DNA of 64,000 nucleotides, taken from assembly GCA_002422315.1 (NCBI GenBank), contig DIUJ01000035.1, positions 4,578 through 68,577 of the forward strand. The letters are read 5' to 3'. The notes beneath the pieces were generated by a model. It ran no database searches, was not told where the DNA came from, and worked only from the letters and a program-made list of their open reading frames with translations. This stretch comes from Bacteroidetes bacterium UBA6161 (GTDB taxonomy: Bacteria; Bacteroidota; Bacteroidia; NS11-12g; UBA955). How positions within the stretch are numbered: the first letter of the stretch is position 1; every line of letters starts with the position of its first letter. The position numbers and the translations under genes were made by a program. Positions 1 through 9,232 of the stretch are shown here, one piece after another.

Positions 1-1
1 A

Positions 2-1087
2 AACGACACCCATTTGTTGGAACAGATTTTAAACAATGGGACAACACAAGGCTCGGTAAATGTTCAAGATGCAGGTACTGTTTTTCGTTTTTTAACTGCA
101 TTGTATGCTTGTACTCCCTCTAATATAATACTTCACGGCACCCCAAGGCTACAACAAAGACCTATAAAAGACCTAGTAGAGATGCTTTTACAATTGGGTT
201 GCAACATTAATTATAAAGAAAAAAATGGCTTTGCTCCATTAGAAATAAAAGGGATAACTCCCCAAGGGGCGATTACCATAAAACCTTCTGGTAGCATAAG
301 CAGTCAGTTTTACTCTGCTTTGGCAATGGTTGCCCCACTTTGTAAAGAAGGTTTGCGAATACAAATTCCAGAAGAACTTGGTTCTAAAACATATTGGAAC
401 ATGACCCTGCAATGCATGCAAAGTCTTGACATTCCTGTAGTAAAAGAACCTGAAAATTTATATCATTTCCCTTTTTATGAAAAAAATGAGGAAATAAAAA
501 GTATCACAGTAGAAAGAGATTGGAGTGCTGCTTCTTATTGGTACTTTTTACCTTTATTGCTACCAAATACAAAAATTACTGTAAAACACTTAAGATTAGA
601 TAGTTTACAAGGGGATTCCTTGTTTTTGAAAAACTTAGCGGATACAATTGGCTTGCAGTTACAAGAACAAGAGGATAATTTGAGTATAAGTAAAAAAGCA
701 GATTCAAGTCTTGGAGTGCTTCACTTAGATTTTTCTCAAAACCCTGATATAAGTCTCAATGCAATAGTGGCACTTTCGCTTCTTCAAATAGACTGTACAT
801 TTACGGGTTTGGAATCGCTTTCGGTAAAAGAAAGCGACAGAACGCAAGCCTTACAAATAGAGTTATCCAAAATTGGTATCCATTTTTACTTTTATGAAAA
901 TCGTTGGATATTAGATACGAAGTCACTACACTTCCCCTGCAAGCTTAGTTTTTCGACCTACCACGACCACAGGGTAGCAATGGCACTAAGTTATATTGGA
1001 TTTTTTGCACCTATCCAAATTCAAAACCCTATGGTGGTAAACAAATCCTACCCTGGTTTTTGGGAAGAATTGGGCAAAATGTATTAA
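2..1087 (+). CDS. aroA: 3-phosphoshikimate 1-carboxyvinyltransferase (EPSP synthase), 5' partial
   Basis: EPSP synthase joins phosphoenolpyruvate to shikimate 3-phosphate, the sixth step of the cytoplasmic shikimate pathway. The reading frame is open to the window edge and begins with the NDT that normally follows the first domain strand, so I estimate that about 50 N-terminal residues lie outside; the TTG at 14 is not a real start. Visible signatures are AGTVFRFLTA (substrate loop), QRPIKDLV, SSQFYSALAM, the NPD aspartate that matches the catalytic Asp, KESDR near the C-terminus and YHDHRVAMA. The length fits the short Bacteroidota form of about 405-410 residues. The stop lies only 10 bp from the stop of the convergent surface-protein gene. 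aroC, the next enzyme of the pathway, is 9 kb away and not in the same operon. Confidence 0.95.
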   Translation, partial: NDTHLLEQILNNGTTQGSVNVQDAGTVFRFLTALYACTPSNIILHGTPRLQQRPIKDLVEMLLQLGCNINYKEKNGFAPLEIKGITPQGAITIKPSGSISSQFYSALAMVAPLCKEGLRIQIPEELGSKTYWNMTLQCMQSLDIPVVKEPENLYHFPFYEKNEEIKSITVERDWSAASYWYFLPLLLPNTKITVKHLRLDSLQGDSLFLKNLADTIGLQLQEQEDNLSISKKADSSLGVLHLDFSQNPDISLNAIVALSLLQIDCTFTGLESLSVKESDRTQALQIELSKIGIHFYFYENRWILDTKSLHFPCKLSFSTYHDHRVAMALSYIGFFAPIQIQNPMVVNKSYPGFWEELGKMY

Positions 1088-1097
1088 TTCCATTTTT

Positions 1098-3902
1098 TTA
1101 TCTTACCAATGTTAAAGTACCTCTATACATTTTCTTTATACCAGGGGCGGTATATAGTTCGTATTCTATAGTAAGCAAATATACGCCATCAGGTACCTTT
1201 TCGCCTTGGTAACTTCCATCCCATATATTGAAAAGTTCATTACTTTCTTTTATGAGGTCTCCCCATCTGTTATAAATCCTTGTTTGGGCTTGCTTTATAT
1301 TACTGCATGATATGGAGAGCATATCATTAATGCCATCTCCATTTGGGCTAAGCGCATTGGGGAAGGAACATATCTCTGAAAACTCTGGGCAATATTCTCC
1401 TATTTGCAGGCTATCCAAATATTCGCAACCTATGCTGTCTTGTATGTGCAGTTCCATCCATCCAGTATCCATTCCTATATAGGGTGTGCCTTCATATTCC
1501 CTGTTGTCTATTCGCCATCTGGTTTTTATGTTTTCTGGGCTTTGAACCGCTAGCTTGTTGTATAACCTGCCAGTTATATGGCACATGCTATCGCTGTGGA
1601 TAATATTGTATTGTGGTTGGGGCTTCACCCATACTTGCATGGTTTGTATTGAGGTGTCGCATACTCCTCTTACTTCCGTTTTACTTTCACTTGGTACAAA
1701 TTCATAGTATTTTGCCTTGCCTACATTTTCTCCGTTTATATACCATTCTATTTCTCTTTGGTAGTAGTCTTCTATTCGGATTTTTTCGTTTACACAAATC
1801 ATAGTGTCTTGGGGCAATAGCACACATGGGCAGTCCATTTGCAGTTCTATGCTGTCCCTTATACTACATCCATTGTTATCGCTTAGTTCTATTTTTAGCA
1901 ATCCTATTTTATCTGTTTCTATTTCCTTCGCATCTCCTCTCTGGTCTTGTATTTCCCAAGTGGCTTGTATTGTACTATTTACATCTATTTTTATCCTATT
2001 AATGGGTTTGTTTTCAAAATAGCTACACATTGTATCTGTGTATCGCAGATTGTAATTTATAGCAGAAAATAGATTTATTTGAATATAACTTGTCTTTTCT
2101 TCTCCTCTTACTTCTACAAGTATTGATTCGTCTCTTAGCTGGAGTACAAGGCTATCGCTTTGACCTTGTATTAGTTCTGTTCCATTGAACCAATCCACTT
2201 TGCAGCCTGTTTTTTCTTTTAGGGTAACTGTACTATAAGCACATACTGTTGTATCTTTTATCAGCACAGGGCATATACAGTTTTCTTTAGATTCCACATA
2301 TAGGGTATCTGCACACATAAAACTATCTACTATGCTTACTTGTATGCTTTCTGCTTGGGTGCTGGTATAGCTTTTGTTTTCTTGGGTATCTGTTGCGGTT
2401 TGCCATTGTATTTTCAACTTTGGCTCTGCACTTTGAATGATATAACGATTAAATTCTTTCTTTTCTGCCATACACATGGTATCGGTGTGTAGGAGTTCAT
2501 AATTTGCTTTGGCTTTGGCATACACATACATGGTGTCGTATTCTCCCTCTTTGTATGCTATAATTCTTGTTTGGGTTTGGTTTATATTTAGGGTTAGTTC
2601 CGTGCTGTCTATTCTTGTTCCATTTTCTAGTATCCAAGTTACTTCTTTGTTTCCTAGGTCTTGTATTTTTATGGTTTCGCCTATGCAGGTTTTTATATCT
2701 TGGGGAAGGCGGGGACCTAAAGGAATTAAATAAACGCTGTCTATATACACACTCATGTCAAAATGAAAGTAGGATTGCATGCCCGATGGGCCACAACACG
2801 ACACTCCATGGATTAAAAATGGCCAACGTATCATGTTCTGCTCATACAGTGCCCAAAAATTGCCTAAATATAGCCTTGTGTATTCCTCCTCGGCAGTAAA
2901 TACCCAACTAAATTCATCCCATCCCCCTTTGTTCATAAATGGTTTTTCTATCCTGAACTGTGCAGAATTGTTTTCAAAAACCTTAGTGTATGGTGGTTGA
3001 GGATGTATATTACCAAAAACTTTATCCTTGGTTAAAATCACACCCAAGCCATCGCTTGCATAAGATTTGTGTTCACCTGTTCTGTTTTTAAAATAGTCGT
3101 CGGCCTGTTCTATATCGTAGCTTGTTTTTACGCGAGTAGGATTGCTTTGCAATTGCAACAGGGTAGCAGAATCCACATAATTGTTGCAAGTAGCTGCAAA
3201 AAAACCTATTTTGTAACGCTTACCTTTTTGAAGCGGCTCTTTTAATTCCGTATCTATAATATCATTATAATCTTCATTGCTTTGCATTCGAAAATTAGGA
3301 TACAATGGATAAATATTCTGAAATTGCCTTGTTACACAATGAAATGTATCGTTATGATTCCAAGTAAAATCAACAAAACAAGTATCTTGCAGACTTGTAT
3401 ACATTGATGCAGTTCTTAAATTCAAATAATTATGACCATGTAATGCAGAATCTGGGTAGTGCGGCATTCTCGCTCTATTGGAATTAATACTCCCATTTCT
3501 TTCCTTAAGCAATGTTGTACTATTAGGTCGTCTATTCGAATTGGGTTTAAAGTACTTATTATCTCTTGTATTTTTATTTAAAAAATTTTCATTTATCAAA
3601 TATGGAAACAAGTCCTTACTAGCATTAACTCTAGTTAAAAAACTATAATGTTTATAGTTTTGTATCATTAAAGAAACAGTTAAGTCAAAGTTCCAATGGT
3701 TTAAATCGGTACCTCTAGCACAATGGTTATAAGTATAAAACTCCTGAGCGGTATCACTAAAGTTTTTCCAATAGTTATCTTCTTCAAAACTACCATTTTT
3801 AACCAAGTTCTGGCCTAGCAACATGGTATATGTTGGTGCTATACATAGCACCAACATATACACTTGCTTTCTTATAAGCTTATTGAAAATAGCTTTATAC
3901 AT
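1098..3902 (-). CDS. T9SS type B sorting-domain surface protein with three tandem repeats (934 aa)
   Basis: Predicted secreted cell-surface protein. The N-terminus is a signal peptide ending LLG|QNLV, so mature Gln is at +1. Residues 30-400 resemble the N-terminal globular part of large Bacteroidota gliding-associated proteins (it opens NGSFEEDNYW). From about residue 405 to 840 three divergent tandem modules of 140-150 residues follow, each opening with a D-T/K-x-C motif and containing a second Cys in HTDTMC, YTDTMC or HSDSMC. The last 90 residues are a classic gliding-motility-associated (type B, SprB-like) C-terminal domain: LSPNGDGINDMLSI, then YNRWGDLI, then VPDGVYLL. Such domains need a PorP/SprF-type partner; one is encoded at 54.3 kb. 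It lies 21 bp downstream of another T9SS gene in the same direction and is probably cotranscribed. No enzymatic motif is visible; adhesion is an inference. Confidence 0.8.
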   Translation of the reverse strand: MYKAIFNKLIRKQVYMLVLCIAPTYTMLLGQNLVKNGSFEEDNYWKNFSDTAQEFYTYNHCARGTDLNHWNFDLTVSLMIQNYKHYSFLTRVNASKDLFPYLINENFLNKNTRDNKYFKPNSNRRPNSTTLLKERNGSINSNRARMPHYPDSALHGHNYLNLRTASMYTSLQDTCFVDFTWNHNDTFHCVTRQFQNIYPLYPNFRMQSNEDYNDIIDTELKEPLQKGKRYKIGFFAATCNNYVDSATLLQLQSNPTRVKTSYDIEQADDYFKNRTGEHKSYASDGLGVILTKDKVFGNIHPQPPYTKVFENNSAQFRIEKPFMNKGGWDEFSWVFTAEEEYTRLYLGNFWALYEQNMIRWPFLIHGVSCCGPSGMQSYFHFDMSVYIDSVYLIPLGPRLPQDIKTCIGETIKIQDLGNKEVTWILENGTRIDSTELTLNINQTQTRIIAYKEGEYDTMYVYAKAKANYELLHTDTMCMAEKKEFNRYIIQSAEPKLKIQWQTATDTQENKSYTSTQAESIQVSIVDSFMCADTLYVESKENCICPVLIKDTTVCAYSTVTLKEKTGCKVDWFNGTELIQGQSDSLVLQLRDESILVEVRGEEKTSYIQINLFSAINYNLRYTDTMCSYFENKPINRIKIDVNSTIQATWEIQDQRGDAKEIETDKIGLLKIELSDNNGCSIRDSIELQMDCPCVLLPQDTMICVNEKIRIEDYYQREIEWYINGENVGKAKYYEFVPSESKTEVRGVCDTSIQTMQVWVKPQPQYNIIHSDSMCHITGRLYNKLAVQSPENIKTRWRIDNREYEGTPYIGMDTGWMELHIQDSIGCEYLDSLQIGEYCPEFSEICSFPNALSPNGDGINDMLSISCSNIKQAQTRIYNRWGDLIKESNELFNIWDGSYQGEKVPDGVYLLTIEYELYTAPGIKKMYRGTLTLVR

Positions 3903-3923
3903 TCTTTCTAAATTAGTGTTACC

Positions 3924-6359
3924 TTAATTCACCAATACTTTGTAAGCATTGCTTTTGCCTTGGTTATTGCTTACTCGCAAAATATAAGTACCAGGTTTTA
4001 GCATTTCTGCGTCTATAGTTTGTTTGCCAACTTGTATGGTTCCTTGTAGCACTTGTTTGCCTTGTATATCCAATATTTTATAGGTCCACTTTTGCTTAGT
4101 GTTAGCATCTTCTTCTTTGATTTCAATCCCTATGCTTTTTATGTCTGAATGATAACTCGTTATAATTTTATCTGTCAATGATTCTTTGCCTTCTTCCAAA
4201 ACCCTAAACATGCTGGAATTAAAACCAAAATGCTCTGCACCTACATCGGGTACAGGTTCTACTACGGTAGCTCCTTTTGTACCCTGTGGCAATCCTTCCA
4301 TGCCGGGGTACATACCATGGCAACTGCCAGTATCTGCTTTTATGCTATAATACGGTGCTGCCGCTAAATGGTAATGAAGGTACTTTTTGCTTTCATTCAA
4401 TACCGAATTAGAATAATAATACAAAGAATTTTGCTTTGTAGCGAAATCTATAAAATTGTATTTGAATATATCAGTACCTAAAGGTTCTGTTATTACTGCA
4501 TCCTTCCCTATCTCAATAAGATTATTAGTACGGGTATTAATTCCAGATATGGGTTCAAAAATAGTTTGAAATATCAAATTTGCATCGCTAATTTCAAAAA
4601 ACTTGCAGATATATACATTGGTTTGGCTTCCATCTACCTCTGTTGTAGTTAGCATTCCCAGACTAGGGTTGTAAGTGGACGACCAATTACCATTGCTTGT
4701 TGTGAAAGTACCTAAAAAATCAACACTTTCATACACATTAGCAAATGGGTACATGGCCATATCGCAATTGCAATAATAACTGGTGGTAGCCCCTGTGGCA
4801 GGTGGGCAGTTTTCGTAGCTAGAACTTTCTATCCCACTAGGAGAAAGGATACTACCAGAACCAGCGGAAATATACCCAAAGGCACCTTCTCCGCCTTTAC
4901 CATTTTTTCCAGATTTTAAATTTATCCAATTCATATTTGGACCGCTACCGCCTCCTGTTGCAAAATCAAAGGCATTGGATTTAGAAGCTAGGGTTGGGTT
5001 GGTATATAAAAAAATTGTACCTCCTTTACCTGCCAAACTACCATCCCCACCATCTGAAGGATCGCCAGAAGCGCCATTCCCTCCATTTCCACCACTAAAA
5101 TAAACTGTGCTTCCAACAATGCTACCTTGGCCTCCAGCACCACCCAATCCATACATTCCACCTACAAATCCATTTTTCCCATTTCCTCCATCGGCACCAG
5201 ATGCGTCTAACCATGCATTTAATTGTCCCTGCGTTGAATTCAAAGGATCTACATCTCCAAAATACATTGTTTTAATTAATATTATTCCTCCTCCTTTAGC
5301 CCCTCGACCGGCATCACCGCCTTTACCTCCATCTTGTCCTACCTCACCATCGTTTCCAGGGTTATTATCTCCAGACATGCCACCTTTTCCACCAAGTCCA
5401 CCTCCACCACCTCCATCTCCACCTTTAAATCCATTTACAGAAAATCCTGCACTTCCCATTTTAACTATACTCGTTGCATAATTTGGGGCACCATAATTAT
5501 AACTTGTTACACCAGTTATAGTACTTCCAGCAGAACCTAGTGCTCCATCATCTTCTCCGTCCTCTCCTGCCTGACCATCTACCGCGTCGCTTCCTGTTGG
5601 TTCTGGTATTAAACAAGTTCTATTGTATTGCGATACTTCTCCTCCTGAAGAATTTGTGTAAACATTATCACCTGCTCCACCAGCTCCTCCTGTTCCACCT
5701 ATTGCACCATTCATCTCTGGTCCAAAACCACAGCCAGCCGCTGTTATAATAGTATTTGACAACAAGGTTTCACCTGCAGCAAATGCTAAAACTCCTCCAG
5801 TATAACCATCCCATTCATGACATTTTACTACTACCTTATCCAAGGTAATAGATTGATGACGAGGTAATTTTATCAACTGACAACGTGCATCTGTACTCAA
5901 AAGGTGGGTTACAAAAGTAAAGCTTGTATGCTCTAATTCAAGAATATTACCATTTATAGCATTTACATTTAGTTCCGTATACCATCCGCCAGCATTGCCA
6001 TTAGCAACTTTCATCTGAATTAATAGAACTTTATCATTAACATTTAATTTTCCGATTTCAAATTGCCTCCCTGTACCTGCATCTAAATGTACTTCCATAT
6101 GAGTGGTTCTGTCGAATACAAAATCTACATTTGCCCTTGTTTCATCGGTGTACCACACCTCTTCTAATTTTGAAAGAGCAGGTTCACTGCTAGGGTAACC
6201 TAATTTGAATTGTGCCATCAATGGATTAAATACAATAGTACTTAAAAACATGACTAGCATTGCAAAGTTGCGATTAAGCCATTTTCGGTGTGTGTGTGTG
6301 TGTGTAAAAACCCGCAAAACATTGCTGTTTCCATTAGATGTTAAGTAGTTTTTTATCAT
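3924..6359 (-). CDS. Glycine-rich T9SS type A sorting-domain protein with (AC)9 tract near the start (811 aa)
   Basis: Predicted secreted surface protein of unknown function. The chosen ATG lies about 15 nt downstream of the TSS predicted from a good promoter. Residues 19-24 (THTHTH) are encoded by nine AC repeats, followed by a basic n-region, a hydrophobic core and a cleavage site PLMA|QFK. A later in-frame ATG (residue 34) would remove the basic n-region and gives a poorer signal peptide. Residues 200-470 are very rich in GG and GxGG turns (for example GGDGGGGGGLGGKGG), typical of extracellular Gly-rich repeat walls. The last 75 residues form a type A sorting domain (YKILDIQGKQVL, then LKPGTYILRV). 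The distal gene of the pair starts 21 bp downstream. The repeat makes the reading frame sensitive to slippage. Confidence 0.75.
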   Translation of the reverse strand: MIKNYLTSNGNSNVLRVFTHTHTHRKWLNRNFAMLVMFLSTIVFNPLMAQFKLGYPSSEPALSKLEEVWYTDETRANVDFVFDRTTHMEVHLDAGTGRQFEIGKLNVNDKVLLIQMKVANGNAGGWYTELNVNAINGNILELEHTSFTFVTHLLSTDARCQLIKLPRHQSITLDKVVVKCHEWDGYTGGVLAFAAGETLLSNTIITAAGCGFGPEMNGAIGGTGGAGGAGDNVYTNSSGGEVSQYNRTCLIPEPTGSDAVDGQAGEDGEDDGALGSAGSTITGVTSYNYGAPNYATSIVKMGSAGFSVNGFKGGDGGGGGGLGGKGGMSGDNNPGNDGEVGQDGGKGGDAGRGAKGGGIILIKTMYFGDVDPLNSTQGQLNAWLDASGADGGNGKNGFVGGMYGLGGAGGQGSIVGSTVYFSGGNGGNGASGDPSDGGDGSLAGKGGTIFLYTNPTLASKSNAFDFATGGGSGPNMNWINLKSGKNGKGGEGAFGYISAGSGSILSPSGIESSSYENCPPATGATTSYYCNCDMAMYPFANVYESVDFLGTFTTSNGNWSSTYNPSLGMLTTTEVDGSQTNVYICKFFEISDANLIFQTIFEPISGINTRTNNLIEIGKDAVITEPLGTDIFKYNFIDFATKQNSLYYYSNSVLNESKKYLHYHLAAAPYYSIKADTGSCHGMYPGMEGLPQGTKGATVVEPVPDVGAEHFGFNSSMFRVLEEGKESLTDKIITSYHSDIKSIGIEIKEEDANTKQKWTYKILDIQGKQVLQGTIQVGKQTIDAEMLKPGTYILRVSNNQGKSNAYKVLVN
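6288..6305. repeat. (GT)9 / (AC)9 dinucleotide microsatellite inside coding sequence
   Basis: Eighteen uninterrupted bases of GT on the plus strand, reading (AC)9 in the coding direction of the glycine-rich T9SS gene and encoding THTHTH at residues 19-24, upstream of the signal-peptide core. Gain or loss of one or two units shifts the frame; three units keep it. This is the layout of contingency loci that vary by slipped-strand mispairing. Confidence 0.95.
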
Positions 6360-6379
6360 AGTTTTTAGATTTTAAAAAA

Positions 6380-6411
6380 CAAACATAGTAATTAATTATT
6401 TAAAAACCAAA
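6380..6411 (-). promoter_or_regulatory. Bacteroidota-type promoter of the glycine-rich T9SS gene
   Basis: On the minus strand a -33 box TTTG (6408-6411) is followed by a 20-bp spacer and a -7 box TATGTTTG (6380-6387), a full match to TTTG-N19/20-TAnnTTTG. The predicted transcript starts about 15 nt before the ATG at 6359, which supports that ATG and places the AC tract within translated sequence. Confidence 0.65.
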
Positions 6412-6561
6412 TATTATGTTCTAATTGAAGGGTTTGTGAATTTGAAAATTAACAAAACAGTTGGATTAAAGATGAGAAAGTTATTTAAACTTTTACAAAG
6501 TGGGAAAACCAACTAATTGAGGAGGGTTTTCAATAACTAAAATAGATCTTTTAATTTTCTA

Positions 6562-7878
6562 TCACCAAACCCCTTTGTTTGTAGTGTAAGTTCTGTAATA
6601 GTTGCATTTTTTTATCACTGGCAAAAATCCAAGTCTGTATCTACTTGAAAAACCACGTTTTTTTAAATCTTCAATATTCAAATAAAGAACCTCTCCACTC
6701 TTGTTGTCTTTTACGACAATCTTGCTCTTATAATTTGGATGGTATAATATATTTACGTTCATCCAAAGCCTATTGGGTTTGTAATTTGCCCTTGTTCTCT
6801 TGTTGGATATTTTTCGTAATCTTTTATTAATCACATCTTCTGAACTAACATATAGTATAGTATAGTTTTTTTTTATTTTAATTCTAGAAAGACAAGCGGA
6901 ACCACCCCTTCTTCTTATCCTAGAAGTCCTTTTATCTTTATTTATACCAAAACTATACACCCCATTTCTCAAATATTTTTGCAAATTCCTACATTCTAAT
7001 GTTAGTTGTAAAAACCGTTGTCCATTAATTGTTTCTACGCTTATGTTTTTGCGAATTGTATTTTGCTCCCATCTCCTAGTATTCCTATCAAACATAAAAT
7101 ACTCAAATCCTTGGGTTGTGTCTTCCAGAGGCATTAAAATCTTAATTGGTTTGTCGCATTGTATGTCTTCTTGTTTGATAGTAAAAAAAGCCATTCCATT
7201 GCTTTCCAAATCATAGCCAAGGTTGTCTTGCAACAGGATAGAGTCCCCTATTCCTTCTTCTGTCATTTTATCCTCTATGTATATGGTTTGTGTAAAATAT
7301 TCTGCATCGCAGGTATTAAAAGTGTAAAACATGTCCCCAGATAGTGCTACAATAGTATCTTTCCCTTTGCATTCTTCTTCTACAAGTTCCACATTTTCTG
7401 GAACTATCAGATTGTTTTCCACTATCACATTCTCTTTTATTGCATCTTGGCTTTGTTTGTAAAAGCAAAAGAGCAAAACTTCTACTCTTCTATTCAGGGA
7501 ATCTGCTTTTTCTGTGTCGTTGTTTAATTTTGGCCTATTAGGACCATAAGAATATACTTTAAATAAAGAATCAGGAAAGTTAAAGTTTTGAATTAGTTTC
7601 TTTTTTACGTCTTGGGCTCTTTTATCGGAAAGTTCAATATTCTTTAGGCTATCGCCCTTGGTATCGGTATGCGCTTTAATGGTAATTTGAGCTATCTCTA
7701 AATTTTTTATTTCTTGTGTAAATTTAACAAATTGAGTTAATTCCGTATCTACAAACTGTGAAGAATTGGATTTAAAATAAATCGTTGTTTTTTTCAATTC
7801 CCTAGTTTGCTGGCCAAAAATAGAAAAGGAGAAAGAAACAAAAAACAGTATAGTTAGAGAAAGAGTTTTAGAATTCAT
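6562..7878 (-). CDS. OmpA-like domain outer-membrane/periplasmic protein (438 aa)
   Basis: Exported protein (signal peptide ending SIFG|QQTRE) with a peptidoglycan-binding OmpA-like domain at residues 30-138: a TIYFKSNSSQ strand, then HTDTKGDSLKNIELSDKRAQ and NRRVEVLLF. The domain sits directly after the signal peptide rather than at the C-terminus as in classical OmpA; the remaining 300 residues are not a family I recognise and end in a basic, aromatic stretch. It probably anchors to peptidoglycan from the outer membrane or periplasm, but the function of the C-terminal part is unknown. A TACATTTG -7 element lies over the end of sbtA, so the gene can be transcribed separately although it follows sbtA in the same direction with a 32-bp gap. 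Confidence 0.75.
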   Translation of the reverse strand: MNSKTLSLTILFFVSFSFSIFGQQTRELKKTTIYFKSNSSQFVDTELTQFVKFTQEIKNLEIAQITIKAHTDTKGDSLKNIELSDKRAQDVKKKLIQNFNFPDSLFKVYSYGPNRPKLNNDTEKADSLNRRVEVLLFCFYKQSQDAIKENVIVENNLIVPENVELVEEECKGKDTIVALSGDMFYTFNTCDAEYFTQTIYIEDKMTEEGIGDSILLQDNLGYDLESNGMAFFTIKQEDIQCDKPIKILMPLEDTTQGFEYFMFDRNTRRWEQNTIRKNISVETINGQRFLQLTLECRNLQKYLRNGVYSFGINKDKRTSRIRRRGGSACLSRIKIKKNYTILYVSSEDVINKRLRKISNKRTRANYKPNRLWMNVNILYHPNYKSKIVVKDNKSGEVLYLNIEDLKKRGFSSRYRLGFLPVIKKCNYYRTYTTNKGVW

Positions 7879-7910
7879 TATAGACAGAACGCTAAAAAAA
7901 TCGGATTATT

Positions 7911-8876
7911 TCACCCAAATGTATTTTGCACAAAATAATAGTAAAGAGGGAAGCCAATGGTAATATTTATAGGAAAGGTAATGGCAAGGGCCATAGGAAG
8001 CATTAGCCCTGGATTGGACTTGGGGACGGCTATTTTCATAGCAGCAGGAACCGCTATATACGAGGCACTTGCAGCCAATATGGCAAACATAAACCGGTTG
8101 GATTCGTCGCTGCTAACCATTGCACTAGCTATAGCTACCAAAGAACCGTTAATTAATGGAACAAAAAGTGCAAACAAAAGCGGGAACCAACCAAAAGAGA
8201 AAAAGTATTTTAGTTTTTTACCACTGCTTATACCCATATCTAAAAGAAAAATTGCCAAGAATCCTTTAAACAAATCGTTGGTAAAGGGTTTAATGCCTTC
8301 GGCTTGCTTGTCGCTTGCTAGCATTCCAATAACCAAACTACCCAAAATAAGCATCACACTACCATTTGTAAAAGAGTGTTTAATAGCAATACTTTTTTGA
8401 ATCTGAGGATTTTCCTTATCAAACACAGAAATTAGTAGCAAGCCTATAATTATAGCAGGCGACTCCATAAGTGCCATAATTGCTACCATGTGGCCATGAA
8501 GCACCATTTGCTGTGCTTCTAAAAAAGAGGCCGCTGTAACAAAAGTAACAGCACTCACAGAACCATAAGCCGCGGCTATTGCTCCTGAGTCGGCCACAGA
8601 AAGCCTGCGTCGTAGAATAAAATAGGTATAAAAAGGAATTATTGCCGAAAGCACAATTCCAAACAACATGGACCACCATATTTCGGCAGTAAGAATTTCG
8701 TGAGACAACTCTTGCCCTCCTTTGAACCCAATGGAAAACAACAGATATAAGGAAATAAATTTAGAAGAATTAGAGGGGATTTCCAAATCACTTTTTAATA
8801 CAACCGCAATGATTCCTAATACAAAGAATAGCAATGCAGGATTGCTCAAGTTGTCTAATAATAATCCTAAATCCAT
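7911..8876 (-). CDS. sbtA: SbtA-type sodium-dependent bicarbonate transporter
   Basis: Inner-membrane permease of the SbtA (DUF897) family, which imports HCO3- with Na+. The 321-residue product is hydrophobic throughout, with about ten membrane segments, beginning MDLGLLLDNLSNPALLFF and carrying the family's GFKGGQEL and AAYGSVSAVTFVTA regions. It is shorter than cyanobacterial SbtA (about 370 residues), as is usual for heterotroph versions. The start codon shares one base with the stop of the upstream 94-residue gene (TAATG), so the two are translationally coupled. A divergent LysR regulator lies beyond. In a heterotroph the likely role is to supply bicarbonate to carboxylases at low CO2; this role is inferred. 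Confidence 0.85.
   Translation of the reverse strand: MDLGLLLDNLSNPALLFFVLGIIAVVLKSDLEIPSNSSKFISLYLLFSIGFKGGQELSHEILTAEIWWSMLFGIVLSAIIPFYTYFILRRRLSVADSGAIAAAYGSVSAVTFVTAASFLEAQQMVLHGHMVAIMALMESPAIIIGLLLISVFDKENPQIQKSIAIKHSFTNGSVMLILGSLVIGMLASDKQAEGIKPFTNDLFKGFLAIFLLDMGISSGKKLKYFFSFGWFPLLFALFVPLINGSLVAIASAMVSSDESNRFMFAILAASASYIAVPAAMKIAVPKSNPGLMLPMALAITFPINITIGFPLYYYFVQNTFG
7916..7923 (-). promoter_or_regulatory. TAnnTTTG -7 element upstream of the OmpA-like gene
   Basis: Minus-strand TACATTTG, a full match to the Bacteroidota -7 consensus, 38 nt from the ATG and overlapping the last codons of sbtA. No -33 TTTG is present at the usual spacing. Confidence 0.4.
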
Positions 8877-9160
8877 TAGTCTATTACTTCTATAACCATT
8901 TGTGAATAAATACGTATTTTTTTATTGGTTTTAGAGGAGTAGTCACATAGGTAATTTAGAGTATCTGCACTACTTTTCAATTCTCTTATTCGCTGCTTAG
9001 AAAATGGATCTTCTTTGCCAGTAGTTTCCTCTGTATGCATGTTTTTAAAAACATGAAATTGTATTTTACTTTTAAGAAGGGTTACAGCCACTTCTTTAGC
9101 ATCTTCTGGAGAAAATACACCATCCACTAGTCTCACAATTGTTTCCTTGTTATCGCTCAT
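8876..9160 (-). CDS. Small conserved-type hypothetical protein coupled to sbtA (94 aa)
   Basis: Soluble protein of unknown function with no signal peptide or membrane segment. It has an N-terminal beta-type stretch (IVRLVDGVFSPEDAKEV), a central FHVFKNMHTEETTGKEDPF, then RIRELKSSADTLNYL, predicted helical, and a final strand IRIYSQMVIEVI. Similar small proteins occur in other Bacteroidota, as far as I recall, without a named function. It is first in the operon with sbtA and overlaps it by one base, the position taken in cyanobacteria by the PII-like regulator SbtB, but the sequence does not show a recognisable PII T-loop pattern. A partner or regulator of SbtA is a reasonable inference. Confidence 0.7.
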   Translation of the reverse strand: MSDNKETIVRLVDGVFSPEDAKEVAVTLLKSKIQFHVFKNMHTEETTGKEDPFSKQRIRELKSSADTLNYLCDYSSKTNKKIRIYSQMVIEVID

Positions 9161-9213
9161 ATTCTAATTTTTAGCACTGCAATATTCGGTATCCTATTTC
9201 ATTTATTTTTATT

Positions 9214-9221
9214 TATATTTG
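9214..9221 (+). promoter_or_regulatory. TAnnTTTG -7 element of the lysR gene
   Basis: TATATTTG, a full match to the -7 consensus, 26 nt upstream of the ATG; a clear -33 box is lacking, which would suit an activated or autoregulated promoter. Confidence 0.45.
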
Positions 9222-9232
9222 CAATAAAATAT

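Noticed and set aside
5107..5481. A proline-rich 124-codon frame on the plus strand
   Set aside because: The proline richness is the antisense reflection of the GGN codons of the glycine-rich T9SS protein.
6258..6260. ATG at residue 34 as the true start of the glycine-rich protein
   Set aside because: It would leave a signal peptide without the basic n-region; the promoter spacing fits the upstream ATG. It remains a possible alternative if the repeat is not translated.
8876..9160. Reading the 94-residue protein as SbtB (PII-like)
   Set aside because: No recognisable PII motif or T-loop pattern by eye; kept as a protein of unknown family.
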